In this document: one piece after another, positions 24,126 to 31,474 of the stretch
How the letters are laid out: every line of letters begins with the position of its first letter
Numbering within the stretch: position 1 is the first letter of the stretch
Assembly: GCA_021513715.1 (NCBI GenBank)
Contig: CP084167.1
Coordinates: 1,690,571 to 1,754,570 of the forward strand
Length of the DNA: 64,000 bases
Direction: 5' to 3'
From: Candidatus Heimdallarchaeum endolithica
GTDB taxonomy: Archaea; Asgardarchaeota; Heimdallarchaeia; Heimdallarchaeales; Heimdallarchaeaceae
The notes under the pieces: model-generated
What the model was told of the DNA's origin: nothing
Database searches by the model: none
Seen by the model: the letters and a program-made list of their open reading frames with translations, nothing else
Program-made: the position numbers and the translations under genes

Positions 24126-25028
24126 TTATAAGCTGTTTATAAAATAATTTAATCTTTGAAGAGCGAGTCTACTTTCAGGTAGCATTTTTCCAAAAAGAGT
24201 GAAACAATGTGTCATTTCTTCCCAGATATCGATTTTTATATCTACTCCAGATTCAAGAGCCTTTTTTGCAAATCTCACAGAATCATCAAGCAATATTTCA
24301 GAAGTTCCAACTTGAATAAATATCGGAGGTAATCCATGAAGTTCTCCAAACAAAGGAGAAACTAAAGGATTTCTGGGATTCTGCCCTTGTAAGTACATCT
24401 CTGCTGCAAACTCCAAATTCTTTTTTGATAATTGGGGATCCTCATCTTCTTTAGTCAAAATAGATTCACCTGATAAAGTTAAATCAGTCCAAGGTGAAAT
24501 ACATATAGCTGCTCGAGGAAGAGGTTTTTTTATTGATTTCAGGTTAAGCATCGTAGATAGAGCCAAACCCCCTCCTGCAGAGTCACCCATTAGAATTACT
24601 TTATCTGGTTCAAGTTCCATATCACTTATCAATTCCAAATATGTTTTTGTTGCATCTTCAAGAGCTACTGGAAAAGGATACTCTGGAGCTAAACGATAAT
24701 CTAGAAGTAACACTTGTGTTTCTGTCAGCATTGAGAATCTTCCTGCAAAAGCTCTATGCGTTTTCGGAGATCCAATTACATAAGCTCCTCCGTGTAAGTA
24801 TAAAATTGTATATTCAGATTTCATATAACCAATTTTAGTTGGATATAACCATTCTGCATATAAATTGTTTATTTGAGTTTGTTCAACACTTATTGTTTTT
24901 GGGACTTTTAAAATTGAAAGAGTTCTTTCTAAAATATGTCTTTTTCGTTCTACACTTCTATCTCCAGAAGATTTTACAGGCAGAGAACGTAAAAGGTTTA
25001 ACAAAATTTTTGCTTTACGACTAACCAC
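24126..25028 (-). CDS. Alpha/beta-hydrolase, HSL-type esterase
   Basis: A 300-residue carboxylesterase of the hormone-sensitive-lipase group. It has the oxyanion motif LYLHGGAYVIGSPKTHR, the nucleophile elbow GDSAGGGLALS, the acid Asp in ILLDDSVRFAK preceded by FIQVGTSE, and the catalytic His in EEMTHCFTLFG. Such enzymes hydrolyse short-chain acyl esters in the cytoplasm. Length is normal. It is monocistronic, divergent from the PLP dehydratase gene, with a 118-bp spacer that must hold both promoters. Confidence 0.88.
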   Translation of the reverse strand: MVSRKAKILLNLLRSLPVKSSGDRSVERKRHILERTLSILKVPKTISVEQTQINNLYAEWLYPTKIGYMKSEYTILYLHGGAYVIGSPKTHRAFAGRFSMLTETQVLLLDYRLAPEYPFPVALEDATKTYLELISDMELEPDKVILMGDSAGGGLALSTMLNLKSIKKPLPRAAICISPWTDLTLSGESILTKEDEDPQLSKKNLEFAAEMYLQGQNPRNPLVSPLFGELHGLPPIFIQVGTSEILLDDSVRFAKKALESGVDIKIDIWEEMTHCFTLFGKMLPESRLALQRLNYFINSL

Positions 25029-25146
25029 AATAATAGGAAATTATTACACAGAACATAAATGTTTTCTTTAAACATTTATGCAAAAAAACAACATATAACC
25101 TATAGTTAAGAAAAGATTTAAAGTTTAATAAAAATTAAAAACATCA

Positions 25147-26112
25147 ATGCCTCAAAAAATAGAAGATGTCTATGGAAATATAAAACAGTATATTAATAAA
25201 ACGCCGGTAATGACATCTACAACACTAAATAAATTAACTGAATCAAGTTGCTTTTTAAAGTGTGAGAATTTCCAAAAGATGGGTGCTTTCAAAATTAGGG
25301 GGGCAGTTAATGCTTTACTAAATTTAACTAAAAAACAAAAAGATAAAGGGGTAATAACACACAGTTCTGGAAATCATGCTCAAGCTTTATCACTTGCAGC
25401 TTCATTTTTTAATGTTAAAGCTACAATTGTTATGCCTGAAAATGCACCAAAGGTTAAAATTGAAGCAACAAGAAATTACGGTGGAGAAGTTATTTTTTGT
25501 GGGAACAAACCATTAGATAGAGAAAAGAAAACAGAAGAATTAATTAAGCAACACGATTATACATTAATTCATCCTTCAAATAATTGGAACATTATTCGTG
25601 GAGCAGGAACAGCATCCTATGAATTGATACATGAGACCCGAGATCTAGATTATATTTTTGCTCCTGTGGGAGGAGGAGGGCTATTAAGTGGAACATCTTT
25701 AGCAGTTAAAGAATTATCTGAAAAAACAAAGGTGATTGGTGTTGAACCAGAAAACGCTGACGATGCATTTAGGTCAATAAGAGATAATAGGATATATCCA
25801 TCAACAAATCCTAATACAATAGCAGATGGCCTTAGAACTTCATTAGGAAATATCACTTTTCCTATAATCAGAGACAATGTTCATAAAATCATTCTAGTAT
25901 CAGAAGAGGAGATAGTCAAAGCTATGGAGTTTCTATGGACTCGAATGAAATTAGTTGTTGAGCCCTCAGGTGCTGTTTCATTAGCAGGATTATTAAAACA
26001 AAAAGAAAGTATAAGAAACAAACGTGTAGGAGCAATCATTTCAGGTGGAAATATTGATTTGACCGATTTCTTTGCCAAATTCAAGGGAGTGGAAAACAAT
26101 TCAAAACAGTGA
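25147..26112 (+). CDS. Threonine/serine dehydratase-type PLP enzyme
   Basis: A 321-residue fold-type II PLP enzyme. The Schiff-base lysine is in KMGAFKIRGAVNALL, the Ser/Asn loop in HSSGNHAQALSLAA, the phosphate cup in PVGGGGLLSGTSLAVK and the C-terminal ISGGNIDL. It lacks the regulatory ACT domain of biosynthetic threonine deaminase. It therefore resembles catabolic threonine dehydratase or serine racemase, making 2-oxobutyrate/pyruvate plus ammonia or D-serine. Its stop overlaps the GTG of the next gene by 4 bp (26109-26112), though a start at the ATG at 26118 would remove that overlap. Confidence 0.88.
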   Translation: MPQKIEDVYGNIKQYINKTPVMTSTTLNKLTESSCFLKCENFQKMGAFKIRGAVNALLNLTKKQKDKGVITHSSGNHAQALSLAASFFNVKATIVMPENAPKVKIEATRNYGGEVIFCGNKPLDREKKTEELIKQHDYTLIHPSNNWNIIRGAGTASYELIHETRDLDYIFAPVGGGGLLSGTSLAVKELSEKTKVIGVEPENADDAFRSIRDNRIYPSTNPNTIADGLRTSLGNITFPIIRDNVHKIILVSEEEIVKAMEFLWTRMKLVVEPSGAVSLAGLLKQKESIRNKRVGAIISGGNIDLTDFFAKFKGVENNSKQ

Positions 26113-27638
26113 AAGTTATGGAAGAATCTTCAAAAAAGCCAATTGCATTTATACCTACACCAAAAGAGATAGCTTCTCTAATGGTTTCTTTGATAACAAA
26201 ATCTAAAACTGACAGTATATTAGATCCAGGATGTGGAAAAGGTATTTTCATTGAATGTTTAAAGGAACAAAACTTCACCAACATAACAGGGGTAGAATTA
26301 AACAAAGAGTTGTACAATTTTTGTAAAAATAAATTATCGCAAAGTATTATCATTAACAACGATTTTCTAGATTTAAGCGAAAATAACAAATTTGATGTAA
26401 TCATTGGTAACCCTCCTTATACCCATTATAACTCTCTTCCTACAAGTATGAAAGAAAAAGTTTATTCAATTACGAAAACAAGAGAAACAGATATCTATTA
26501 TGCTTTTATCATAAAAGCTGTAAAATTATTGAAGGATGAAGGCGAACTTATTTTTATTGTACCATATAGCTTTTTTTATAATACATTTGCAAAAACAGTA
26601 AGAGAGATTCTTGCAAAAAATGGATTCTTTGAACTAATAATAGATTTAGACGAAGTAAATTTATTTGAAGGGGAGTTGCCAGAAACAATAATATTTAAGT
26701 TTAAGAAGGTAAAGGAGAAAAGAGATACAATCATTCTAAAAATTAAAACAAGACTAGCAAAACCAGCACGAGTCACTGAAAAAGCATTAGAGAGTTTAGA
26801 AAAAAGGAGAGAAAATGAACTATTTTCCTATTTCATAAAAAAGTTTGATTATAAATCAGAAACATGGTCAACTTTCCCATATATTGAGGTCAGTTTTTTT
26901 AACAGACTATCAGAATTAGCTTTTGTTGGAGTAGGAATGGTTTCAGGTTATGATAAAGCCTTTAGACTAGAAGAAAAAACAATCAAATTACTAAATGATG
27001 AAGAACAAAAAAGAGTTTTTCCATTTGTAAAAGGAGAAAACTGTAAGGGTTATTTTATTCAGGGATGCGTATATTATTTCCTACTTGATAGCAGCATAAA
27101 ATCAGAGGAAGAGCTAAGTAAAAAATATCCAAATTTTTATTCTATAATTTTGTCTTCTAAAGAGAATATGATTAAAAGGTATTTACCTAAAAACAGAAAA
27201 TGGTTTCATTGGCAAGCTCTTAGAAACTATGAAACATACAGAAAGAGATTAGATGCGCCCAAGATTTTTGTTCCTACATTAGATAGAAGTAAGATAAACC
27301 GTTTCAGTCTTACCTATGAGAAATTCTTTCCTTCAGGAGATGTTATTACAATCATTCCTTACAAAGATGTTGATCCTTTTTTTCTTCTAGGTTATTTGAA
27401 TAGTGACTTCTTTAGGAGATATTATTTTTCATATGGAGGAAAAAGAGGAAACAGAGTTTCGTATACACAACGGTTATTATCCAACGCTAAAATACCCAAA
27501 TTTTCTGAGAAAATAAGAAAAATAATTTCATCTGAATCCAAAAAGATCTTTAATCAAAAGTCATTTCAAGATTGTAGGGAAAAAATAGAAAAAACCATAC
27601 TCAAATCTTTCGAGGAAAATCTTTTTGATTCAGTATAG
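26109..27638 (+). CDS. N6-adenine DNA methyltransferase, TaqI/Eco57I-like
   Basis: A 509-residue gamma-class adenine methyltransferase. Motif I is DPGCGKGIFIECL near residue 40, the acidic loop TGVELNKELY follows, and catalytic motif IV is NPPYTHYNSL near residue 103. The C-terminal half (about 250-500) is a target-recognition region like that of TaqI-type enzymes. It should methylate adenine in a specific DNA site. No restriction endonuclease gene lies nearby, so it looks like an orphan or a solitary regulatory methylase. Start is GTG at 26109 or ATG at 26118 (MEESSKK). dTMP kinase follows 33 bp later. Confidence 0.85.
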   Translation: MKVMEESSKKPIAFIPTPKEIASLMVSLITKSKTDSILDPGCGKGIFIECLKEQNFTNITGVELNKELYNFCKNKLSQSIIINNDFLDLSENNKFDVIIGNPPYTHYNSLPTSMKEKVYSITKTRETDIYYAFIIKAVKLLKDEGELIFIVPYSFFYNTFAKTVREILAKNGFFELIIDLDEVNLFEGELPETIIFKFKKVKEKRDTIILKIKTRLAKPARVTEKALESLEKRRENELFSYFIKKFDYKSETWSTFPYIEVSFFNRLSELAFVGVGMVSGYDKAFRLEEKTIKLLNDEEQKRVFPFVKGENCKGYFIQGCVYYFLLDSSIKSEEELSKKYPNFYSIILSSKENMIKRYLPKNRKWFHWQALRNYETYRKRLDAPKIFVPTLDRSKINRFSLTYEKFFPSGDVITIIPYKDVDPFFLLGYLNSDFFRRYYFSYGGKRGNRVSYTQRLLSNAKIPKFSEKIRKIISSESKKIFNQKSFQDCREKIEKTILKSFEENLFDSV

Positions 27639-27671
27639 TAATTATTTTAAATAAAAACACATTGTGCCTAT

Positions 27672-28313
27672 ATGACCTCTAGAACTTCAACAAACGGTCT
27701 ATTTTTAGTCATTGAAGGAATCGATGGTGTAGGTAAAACTACTCAAGCGAAGAAGCTAGTTGAGTTCCTAAAGTCCAAGAAATTAAAAGCCGAATATACT
27801 ACTGAGCCCACTCATTGGAGTATTTATGGAAAAAAATTGAGAGAAAGTTTTTTTGCTCCAGAAAGATTATCAGTTGAAGAAGAATTTAGACTTTTTTTGG
27901 AAGATAGAAAAGAACATATTGCGAAGGAGGTTTTACCTCTTATAGAGCAAGGAATAATAGTTGTATGTGACAGGTATTATTTTTCATCTGCTGCATATCA
28001 GGGATCTAGAGGATTAGATTGGAAATATATTTTACAAGAAAATATGAAAGTTGTTTTTTCTCCAGACATAACATTCTTAATTGACATCCCTGTAGAAAAA
28101 GCAATTGAAAGAATTGCTAATGGACGAGCAGGAAAAATTAATACATTTGAAAAAAGAGAAAATCTCATCAAAGTCAGGAAAATCTATCAAGAAATTGCCC
28201 AAGAGTTCAGTGAGTTAATAACAGTTATAGACGGAAATTACAGTATAGACACAGTTCACGAGTTAATAATTGAACACTTAAAACCTAAACTCTTTGAAAA
28301 AAACTTAATTTAG
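27672..28313 (+). CDS. tmk: Thymidylate kinase
   Basis: A 213-residue dTMP kinase that makes dTDP for DNA synthesis. Seen: P-loop EGIDGVGKTTQAKKL (17-31), the DR motif in VVCDRYYFSSAAYQG, and the substrate/lid region IDIPVEKAIERIANGRAGKI. Length is normal. It directly follows the adenine methyltransferase gene, so the two may share a transcript. Its end is followed by the promoter and leader of proS. Confidence 0.93.
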   Translation: MTSRTSTNGLFLVIEGIDGVGKTTQAKKLVEFLKSKKLKAEYTTEPTHWSIYGKKLRESFFAPERLSVEEEFRLFLEDRKEHIAKEVLPLIEQGIIVVCDRYYFSSAAYQGSRGLDWKYILQENMKVVFSPDITFLIDIPVEKAIERIANGRAGKINTFEKRENLIKVRKIYQEIAQEFSELITVIDGNYSIDTVHELIIEHLKPKLFEKNLI

Positions 28314-28366
28314 GTAATCTCGACGTCTAGTCTTTAAATTTCTTAAAAAGTTTCAAAAACAAAGCA

Positions 28367-28376
28367 TTTTTAAATA
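28367..28376 (+). promoter_or_regulatory. TATA-like box of the proS leader transcript
   Basis: TTTTTAAATA at 28367-28376 is a plausible archaeal TATA element. Its centre is about 22 bp before the first base of the outer regulatory stem, so the RNA should begin close to the leader's own GAGG. The thrS and leuS leaders have T/A-rich boxes at similar distances (26 and 28 bp). Confidence 0.5.
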
Positions 28377-28392
28377 AAAAGGAATGATGCTA

Positions 28393-28490
28393 TTTGAGGA
28401 CTAATGAGTATAGGTGAATTTGTTCCGAACTTGCAGTAGCAACATTGTTTTACTTAGGAGTAGGAACAACACCTCAAAGAGTCTTTTTTT
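28393..28490 (+). promoter_or_regulatory. proS leader: candidate translation-sensing attenuator
   Basis: RNA segments that can pair. The outer stem is TTTGAGG (28393-28399, containing the leader Shine-Dalgarno) with CCTCAAA (28472-28478). The inner stem is GGTG-aat-TTGTTCC (28413-28426, leader codons 4-8) with GGAACAACACC (28463-28473), 11 pairs with a 3-base bulge. A run of seven T (28484-28490) follows 5 bases later, an archaeal-style termination signal. A ribosome held at the Pro codon (28425-28427) would cover the 5' arm and stop both stems forming, allowing read-through to proS. The pairings are seen; the mechanism is inference. Confidence 0.65.
28404..28439 (+). CDS. proS leader peptide MSIGEFVPNLQ
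   Basis: An 11-codon ORF with GAGG 4 bases before its ATG and a TAG stop 85 bp before the proS ATG. It has a single Pro, at codon 8 (CCG), directly after G-E-F-V. The leaders of thrS (MNPGEYETIQ) and leuS (MKGDYVLLGKQLFY) share G-[DE]-[FY]-x followed by the amino acid of their own downstream enzyme. This correspondence in three of three synthetase genes argues that the ORF is translated and senses charged tRNA-Pro. Too short for database annotation. Confidence 0.72.
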   Translation: MSIGEFVPNLQ

Positions 28491-28524
28491 CTATGAGAAA
28501 AAATATGAGAAGGATGTGAAATAG

Positions 28525-29961
28525 ATGTCAGTTTTTACAAAGAAAAAGGATGAACAATTCATGGCATGGTATCTTGATGTCATTCGAAGAGCAGAAATTG
28601 TAGATACTCGAACAGGAGTCAAAGGTGCTAATGTACTCATGAGCAATGGATATGAAATTTGGAAAAGGATGCAAAACATCTTGGATGAGAAATTCTATGG
28701 AACCAATCATAAAACTATGATATTCCCTTTACTAATTCCTGAAAAATTCTTAATGATGGAAAAAGAACACTTTGCAGGATTCGTTCCAGAAGTAGCTCTC
28801 GTTACTCACGCAGGAGAAAAAAAATTAGAAGAAAATTATGCTTTAAGGCCAACATCTGAAACTATAATGTATCACTTGTATAGTCAATGGATCAGAAGTT
28901 ACACAGATCTACCTTTAAAAGTAAATCAATGGTGCAATATTATTAGAATTGACACAAAAGACACTAGACCTTTACTTCGTGACAGAGAATTCTACTGGAC
29001 AGAGGCCCACACGTGCCATGAAACAGCAGAAGAAGCAGAAGAACAAGTGAAAGAATCAATGTGGATTTATTCAACATTCTTTGATGAATGTTGCTTACCT
29101 TATTTAGTACTCAAGCGTCCAAAACATGACACTTTTCCGGGAGCAGAATATAGCGTAGCTTATGATTGTCCTCTCCCAGATGGAAAAAGTCTCCAAATAG
29201 GAACTACACACAATCTCGCACAAGGATTTAGCAAAGTATTTAAAATCAAATTTCAGAAAGCTGATGGAAAACATGATTTTGCTTATCAAACTTGTTATGG
29301 ATTATCCACGAGAGTTATAGCTGCCGTAATTGGTGTTCATGGTGATGATCGAGGGTTAATTTTACCTCCATATCTAGCACCAACCCAAGTAGCTATTATT
29401 CCAATTATATTCAAAAGCAAAGAAGAAAAAGTGCAAAAGATTAGTAAAGAATTATATGAGAAAATCAAGTTGTCTGGTATAAGGGTAATATTAGATGACG
29501 GGCCTAAAACTAGTGGTTGGAAATTTAATGAATATGAGCTTCGAGGGGTACCAATAAGAATAGAAGTAGGCCCACGAGATGTAGAAAAAGGTTCTGTGGT
29601 TATTGTTCGTCGTGATACAAAGGAAAAGATCGAAGTCAAAAATGAAGATATGATAGAAGAGATACAAAAATTGTTTAAAGCAATTACTATAGAATTAAAA
29701 CAAAGAGCCAAGGCCTTATTGAAAAAATCTGTTTCAACACTAGAAACTTTAGAAGAAATTGAAGAGAAATTCAGCACAAAAAAACCTGGTTTCATCAGAA
29801 CAAACTGGTGCGGAAATAAGAAATGTGCTGAATATGTAAAAGAAAACTTCCGAGCTAATATTCTTGGTACAAAGTATGGTGAAGTAGAGCAAGTTTTTGG
29901 AGATTGCCCTGTTTGCGGTGAAAAAGCTAAACATGTTGTGTATCTTTCAAGAACTTACTAG
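28525..29961 (+). CDS. proS: Prolyl-tRNA synthetase, archaeal/eukaryotic type
   Basis: A 478-residue class II synthetase that charges tRNA-Pro. Seen: ALRPTSETIMY, RPLLRDREFYWTEAHTCHETAEEAEEQV (motif 2 region), FPGAEYSVAYDCPLPDGKSLQIGTTHNL, and motif 3 around GVHGDDRGLILPP. The anticodon-binding domain begins VAIIPI. The C-terminal zinc-binding domain has Cys in NWCGNKKCAE and GDCPVCGEK and ends in the conserved YLSRTY. This is the archaeal/eukaryotic form without the bacterial editing insertion. It is preceded by a leader peptide gene with a Pro codon, suggesting control by proline supply. Confidence 0.96.
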   Translation: MSVFTKKKDEQFMAWYLDVIRRAEIVDTRTGVKGANVLMSNGYEIWKRMQNILDEKFYGTNHKTMIFPLLIPEKFLMMEKEHFAGFVPEVALVTHAGEKKLEENYALRPTSETIMYHLYSQWIRSYTDLPLKVNQWCNIIRIDTKDTRPLLRDREFYWTEAHTCHETAEEAEEQVKESMWIYSTFFDECCLPYLVLKRPKHDTFPGAEYSVAYDCPLPDGKSLQIGTTHNLAQGFSKVFKIKFQKADGKHDFAYQTCYGLSTRVIAAVIGVHGDDRGLILPPYLAPTQVAIIPIIFKSKEEKVQKISKELYEKIKLSGIRVILDDGPKTSGWKFNEYELRGVPIRIEVGPRDVEKGSVVIVRRDTKEKIEVKNEDMIEEIQKLFKAITIELKQRAKALLKKSVSTLETLEEIEEKFSTKKPGFIRTNWCGNKKCAEYVKENFRANILGTKYGEVEQVFGDCPVCGEKAKHVVYLSRTY

Positions 29962-30069
29962 TTCTTCACTTTCCTATTTTATTTTTAAAATCTGTGACAA
30001 ACGATAGATTTTTTTGTTTGAAAGATAGTTTTTTAATATTAATACAGTAATTAAGAAAGGAAGAGTAAA

Positions 30070-30450
30070 ATGTCAATAAGTTTACCACCAGAAAAGAAAA
30101 AAGAATTAATTAAAATATTAAAACAAATTTCACAAGGTTGTGAATTGGAAGCTTTAGCAGTTGTAACAGATGAGGGAATTAAAGTAGCTTTTTTTGCTGA
30201 GAAAAGTGCAGACCCTGATTTACTCAGTGCTGTAAGCTCTGCTGTTCTTTCCACCGGAGAGATGGTTACAAAACAGCTTTCTCACGGTTTTTTGGAACAA
30301 GTATTAATCCGTGGTGCTAAAGGATTTACAATCTTATCTAATTTAGATAACTATCTTTTAATTGGAGCTTCTAAGGATTTACACAGCGTTGGTTTAGCTA
30401 TACAAGTAATAAGAAGACATAGCCCCACAATCTCAGAATTGTTAAACTAA
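30070..30450 (+). CDS. Roadblock/LC7 domain protein
   Basis: A 126-residue single-domain roadblock/LC7 protein. Pattern: helix LIKILKQISQGCELEALAVV, strand with DEGIKVAFFAE, SAVSSAVLSTGEMVTKQLSHG, LEQVLIRGAKGFTILSNLDNYLLIGAS and a C-terminal helix. Roadblock proteins dimerise and often bind or regulate small GTPases; Asgard archaea have many. It stands alone after proS with a GGAAG ribosome binding site at 30058-30062. Its partner is unknown; a possible candidate is the small GTPase at 20.9 kb. Confidence 0.85.
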   Translation: MSISLPPEKKKELIKILKQISQGCELEALAVVTDEGIKVAFFAEKSADPDLLSAVSSAVLSTGEMVTKQLSHGFLEQVLIRGAKGFTILSNLDNYLLIGASKDLHSVGLAIQVIRRHSPTISELLN

Positions 30451-30486
30451 AAAAATAAAATAATAGAACTGATTAGTAAAAGAGAG

Positions 30487-31473
30487 TTAATAAAAGAGGA
30501 AACTCTTCTCTATTTCCTCTTGGCTAAAACCAGCATTAATTCCAACAATTATTCTAATAAGGTCAGAGATTTCTGCATACTTCATTTCAAAAAAGGCAAT
30601 TAATATCTCAATATCAGTTGAGGATTTTTGACGAAATATTTTTTTCCATTTTTTGATTTGGAAACGTTCAACAGCAAATTCTATGTCATGTAAAGGGATA
30701 TCATCTTTTCCCATGTAGTCAGCAAATATTCTTTTGTATACTCCAAAGTTGTACATGCTTAAGACTTCAGGAATAGAATTTGATTCTAATGCTTTAGCAA
30801 TAAATGTTGTTGGTTTAATATAACGATAGGGAGCAATCCCAAGATTAATACATCTACACACCCATATTATATTCTTCAAATTAACGTATATATCAAATTC
30901 ACGGGAAATTATAGGGAGAATATAATATTCAAACTGATCTATTGCTGCGTCAACTGGTACAAAACGTCCTGTTTTCTGAAATTCAGAATAACCTTGTTCT
31001 AGTAATTGTTTAAAAGTTTGAATTTTTTCTGACTTAATGATATCAGCAATTGATGAGGAGGAAGTAAGAACTTTTTCATAATATTCATAGCTATATTTTC
31101 CCACAGGAGAAACTCTTTCTAATATCTCTTCATGAGGTTGTTTCATAAAAAGTCCACGGAGAATATATCGGATATTCTCTGCATGAAATCGTTGAGAATG
31201 AAGATCGATTATTTTTTTTGCTCTACTTGAACCTTGTTTATAAAAAGTGCTTACAGTTCGAGCAAAATGATTTTTTAATTGTTTTGCAACTTCTGGCATC
31301 TCTGTAACGAAATTTATATCTTGAACGATTGAACCATATTGTGTTTGCCGAAAAGCAGCTTGTAGTTCTTTAAGATTAGAGGAGGATAGAAGAAAATTTA
31401 TCTGGCTTCGGCTAAGTACCTTGCCTATTATTCCATGAGCTCTTCCATATAGATATCCATCTCCTGAGAACAT
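30487..31473 (-). CDS. atpC: A/V-type ATP synthase subunit C (d-type)
   Basis: A ~328-residue subunit that couples the rotor stalk to the proteolipid ring. The N-terminal GDGYLYGRAHGIIGKVLS, the internal duplicated helical layout with LRGLFMKQPHEEI, and the C-terminal ISDLIRIIVGINAGFSQEEI fit the C/d family. The ATG at 31473 has GGTG 6 bases upstream, so upstream TTG/GTG codons are not needed. It begins 1 bp after the subunit I stop, so it is translationally coupled to it. The other subunits except K are not in the window. Confidence 0.87.
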   Translation of the reverse strand: MFSGDGYLYGRAHGIIGKVLSRSQINFLLSSSNLKELQAAFRQTQYGSIVQDINFVTEMPEVAKQLKNHFARTVSTFYKQGSSRAKKIIDLHSQRFHAENIRYILRGLFMKQPHEEILERVSPVGKYSYEYYEKVLTSSSSIADIIKSEKIQTFKQLLEQGYSEFQKTGRFVPVDAAIDQFEYYILPIISREFDIYVNLKNIIWVCRCINLGIAPYRYIKPTTFIAKALESNSIPEVLSMYNFGVYKRIFADYMGKDDIPLHDIEFAVERFQIKKWKKIFRQKSSTDIEILIAFFEMKYAEISDLIRIIVGINAGFSQEEIEKSFLFY

Positions 31474-31474
31474 T

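Noticed and set aside
28393..28490. T-box riboswitch upstream of proS, thrS and leuS
   Set aside because: No T-box sequence or specifier-loop architecture is seen, and T-boxes are a bacterial system. The shared feature is a translated leader with a cognate codon, so a leader-peptide mechanism fits better.
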